Source: Aequorivita sp. H23M31
GTDB lineage: Bacteria > Bacteroidota > Bacteroidia > Flavobacteriales > Flavobacteriaceae
Assembly (NCBI RefSeq): GCF_004022485.1
Contig: NZ_CP034951.1
Coordinates: forward strand, 2,480,001 to 2,544,000
DNA length: 64,000 nucleotides
Direction: 5' to 3'
Positions 62,755-64,000 of the stretch are shown here, in pieces. Every line of letters starts with the position of its first letter. The stretch's first letter is position 1. The notes below the pieces were generated by a model, which was not told the DNA's origin, searched no databases, and saw nothing but the letters and a program-made list of their open reading frames with translations. A program made the translations under genes and the position numbers.

Positions 62755-64000
62755 ATGGAAAATATTTACTTATTAATGATTGTAGCTCTTGTAGCGCTCT
62801 CCATCGTAAACTTGGTAGTGGGCGTTAGCAATGATGCAGTCAACTTTTTAAACTCTGCCATTGGTTCCAAGGCGATTTCCGTTAGAACTATTCTTATAAT
62901 AGCAAGTTTGGGGATTTTTATTGGTGCCAGTTTCTCCAGTGGAATGATGGAGGTGGCCCGAAGCGGAATCTTCCATCCCTCAAAATTTCATTTTGATGAG
63001 GTCATGATCATTTTTATGGCCGTAATGATAACGAATATCTTATTACTCGACTTTTTTAATACCATAGGATTACCTACTTCCACAACCATATCGATAGTTT
63101 TCGGCCTTTTGGGTGCAGCGGTGATAATGGCATTAATAAAGATTGGAAACTCGGATACAGAAGGATTTTCTTCCTTAATATCCTATATAAATGCTGATAA
63201 GGTACCCGAAATTATTTTATGGATCATTCTCTCCGTGGTAATAGCTTTTTCGGCAGGTATTATAGTACAATATTTATCTAGGCTGTTGTTTACATTTCAA
63301 TCTGAAAAGCAGATGAAATATTTTGGAGCCATGTTTGGCGGTGTGGCATTGACCTCTATTAGTTATTTTATCTTTATTAAAGGATTAAAGGGAACTCCCT
63401 TTCAAGGTACATTCGAAAGTCTTTTGGAAACCAATATCTGGATTCTTTTAAGTGTAGGATTTATTTTTTGGACCATTTTCTCCCAGCTTTTTATTCTCAT
63501 TTTCAAAAAGAATATACTGATTATAGTAATAGCTGCGGGTACTTTTGGTTTAGCTCTAGCCTTTGCAGGGAACGACCTTGTTAACTTTATTGGGGTTCCT
63601 ATGGCAGCTTATCATAGCTATGCAGATTGGTCCGTTTCAGGTGCGGATCCATCACAATACTTAATGTTAAGCTTAAATGAAGCTGTACCAGCTGAGCCTC
63701 TTTTGCTTTTTGGAGCGGGTATTATTATGGTGCTTACCTTATGGTTTTCTAAAAAATCCCGAGGTGTTTCTGAAACTGAAATAAATCTTGGCCGCCAAGG
63801 GGAAGGGAAAGAAAAGTTTGAGCCAAATATGCTATCGCGGATTTTGGTAAAGACAACTACCCAGATTGCTGCTTATGTTAACTATTTACTCCCAGATGCT
63901 CTCGGCAAGAAAATAGATAAGCGTTTTGAAAAACCAGTTATAGTATTACCCCGTGATAAAACTTACGAACTTCCCGCTTTTGATTTAATAAGGGCATCCA
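62755..64000 (+). CDS. PiT-type inorganic phosphate transporter (3' end outside window)
   Basis: 415 codons visible from the ATG at 62755 (MENIYLLMIVALVALSIVNL), then cut by the window end. The N-terminal PiT signature GVSNDAVNFLNSAIGSKAIS and the second copy AFAGNDLVNFIGVPMAAY are both present, with many membrane helices. The long loop after helix pair 8 (KKSRGVSETEINLG...) suggests the longer form found in Bacteroidota. It transports phosphate with H+ or Na+. Confidence 0.9.
   Translation, partial: MENIYLLMIVALVALSIVNLVVGVSNDAVNFLNSAIGSKAISVRTILIIASLGIFIGASFSSGMMEVARSGIFHPSKFHFDEVMIIFMAVMITNILLLDFFNTIGLPTSTTISIVFGLLGAAVIMALIKIGNSDTEGFSSLISYINADKVPEIILWIILSVVIAFSAGIIVQYLSRLLFTFQSEKQMKYFGAMFGGVALTSISYFIFIKGLKGTPFQGTFESLLETNIWILLSVGFIFWTIFSQLFILIFKKNILIIVIAAGTFGLALAFAGNDLVNFIGVPMAAYHSYADWSVSGADPSQYLMLSLNEAVPAEPLLLFGAGIIMVLTLWFSKKSRGVSETEINLGRQGEGKEKFEPNMLSRILVKTTTQIAAYVNYLLPDALGKKIDKRFEKPVIVLPRDKTYELPAFDLIRAS

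Overview
The window looks like a chromosomal stretch of a marine or soil Flavobacteriaceae-type Bacteroidota. Support for this: AT-rich DNA, TAnnTTTG-type -7 promoter elements, a set of genes typical of that group (DUF4175 and DUF4837 proteins, a GH3-type adenylate enzyme, an OlsF-like bifunctional acyltransferase, a Bacteroidota-type YbeY), and gene starts without strong Shine-Dalgarno sequences. No rRNA, tRNA or CRISPR array was seen.

Layout. (1) 1-15577, mostly minus strand: a surface polysaccharide locus. It holds a Wzy/O-antigen-ligase-like membrane protein (cut by the window edge), GT-C and GT2 glycosyltransferases, a methyltransferase, an MGH1/GH63-like lipoprotein hydrolase, a Wzx-type flippase, a GT4 glycosyltransferase with an N-terminal frameshift, a Wzz-like protein and the complete dTDP-rhamnose set rfbD, rfbC, rfbA, rfbB. 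Two toxin-antitoxin-type remnants sit inside the rhamnose block. (2) 15580-36062: housekeeping genes: DUF6909, GH3, M23 peptidase, tatA, DUF4837, mltD-like, pgk, a delta-prime-like DNA polymerase subunit, a methyltransferase, mnmG, ybeY, DUF4175, gltX and an SPFH protein. Two parS-like palindromes flank mnmG, so this part may lie near the replication origin. (3) 36490-55970: the accessory island. (4) 56036-64000: olsF-like, aspartokinase, a GNAT protein with a 24-bp tandem repeat, fbp, a phosphate-selective porin and a PiT phosphate transporter (cut by the window end).

The most interesting region is 36603-54357. A tyrosine recombinase is followed by 17 consecutive cassettes organised exactly like an integron array. 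Each begins with GTT plus a cassette-specific 5-7 nt word and ends with the reverse complement of that word (...AAC). Each end is followed by a long imperfect palindrome, attC-like, of about 135 or 190 bp. All cassette genes point the same way. The mismatches in the palindromes are nearly all A opposite C on the top strand, so they are G-T wobbles on the bottom strand, as expected of a site used as a folded single bottom strand. One cassette is duplicated with boundaries exactly at the predicted crossover. The cargo includes two near-identical HigBA-type toxin-antitoxin cassettes plus a decayed third, a CdiI-type immunity gene, a secreted M1-like peptidase, a cysteine-less thioredoxin-fold lipoprotein, unknown secreted proteins and several cassettes with no gene or only a tiny one. 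The recombinase keeps the RKHRHY catalytic set and a C-terminal SPLD motif but seems to lack the IntI-specific insertion, carries an extra N-terminal domain and is transcribed toward the array, with a good candidate promoter at its own stop codon reading into the first cassette. I read this as a flavobacterial integron-like system with a non-canonical recombinase.

An IS1182-type element with an internally deleted transposase sits on a cassette crossover point, and an intact IS256-type element closes the array.
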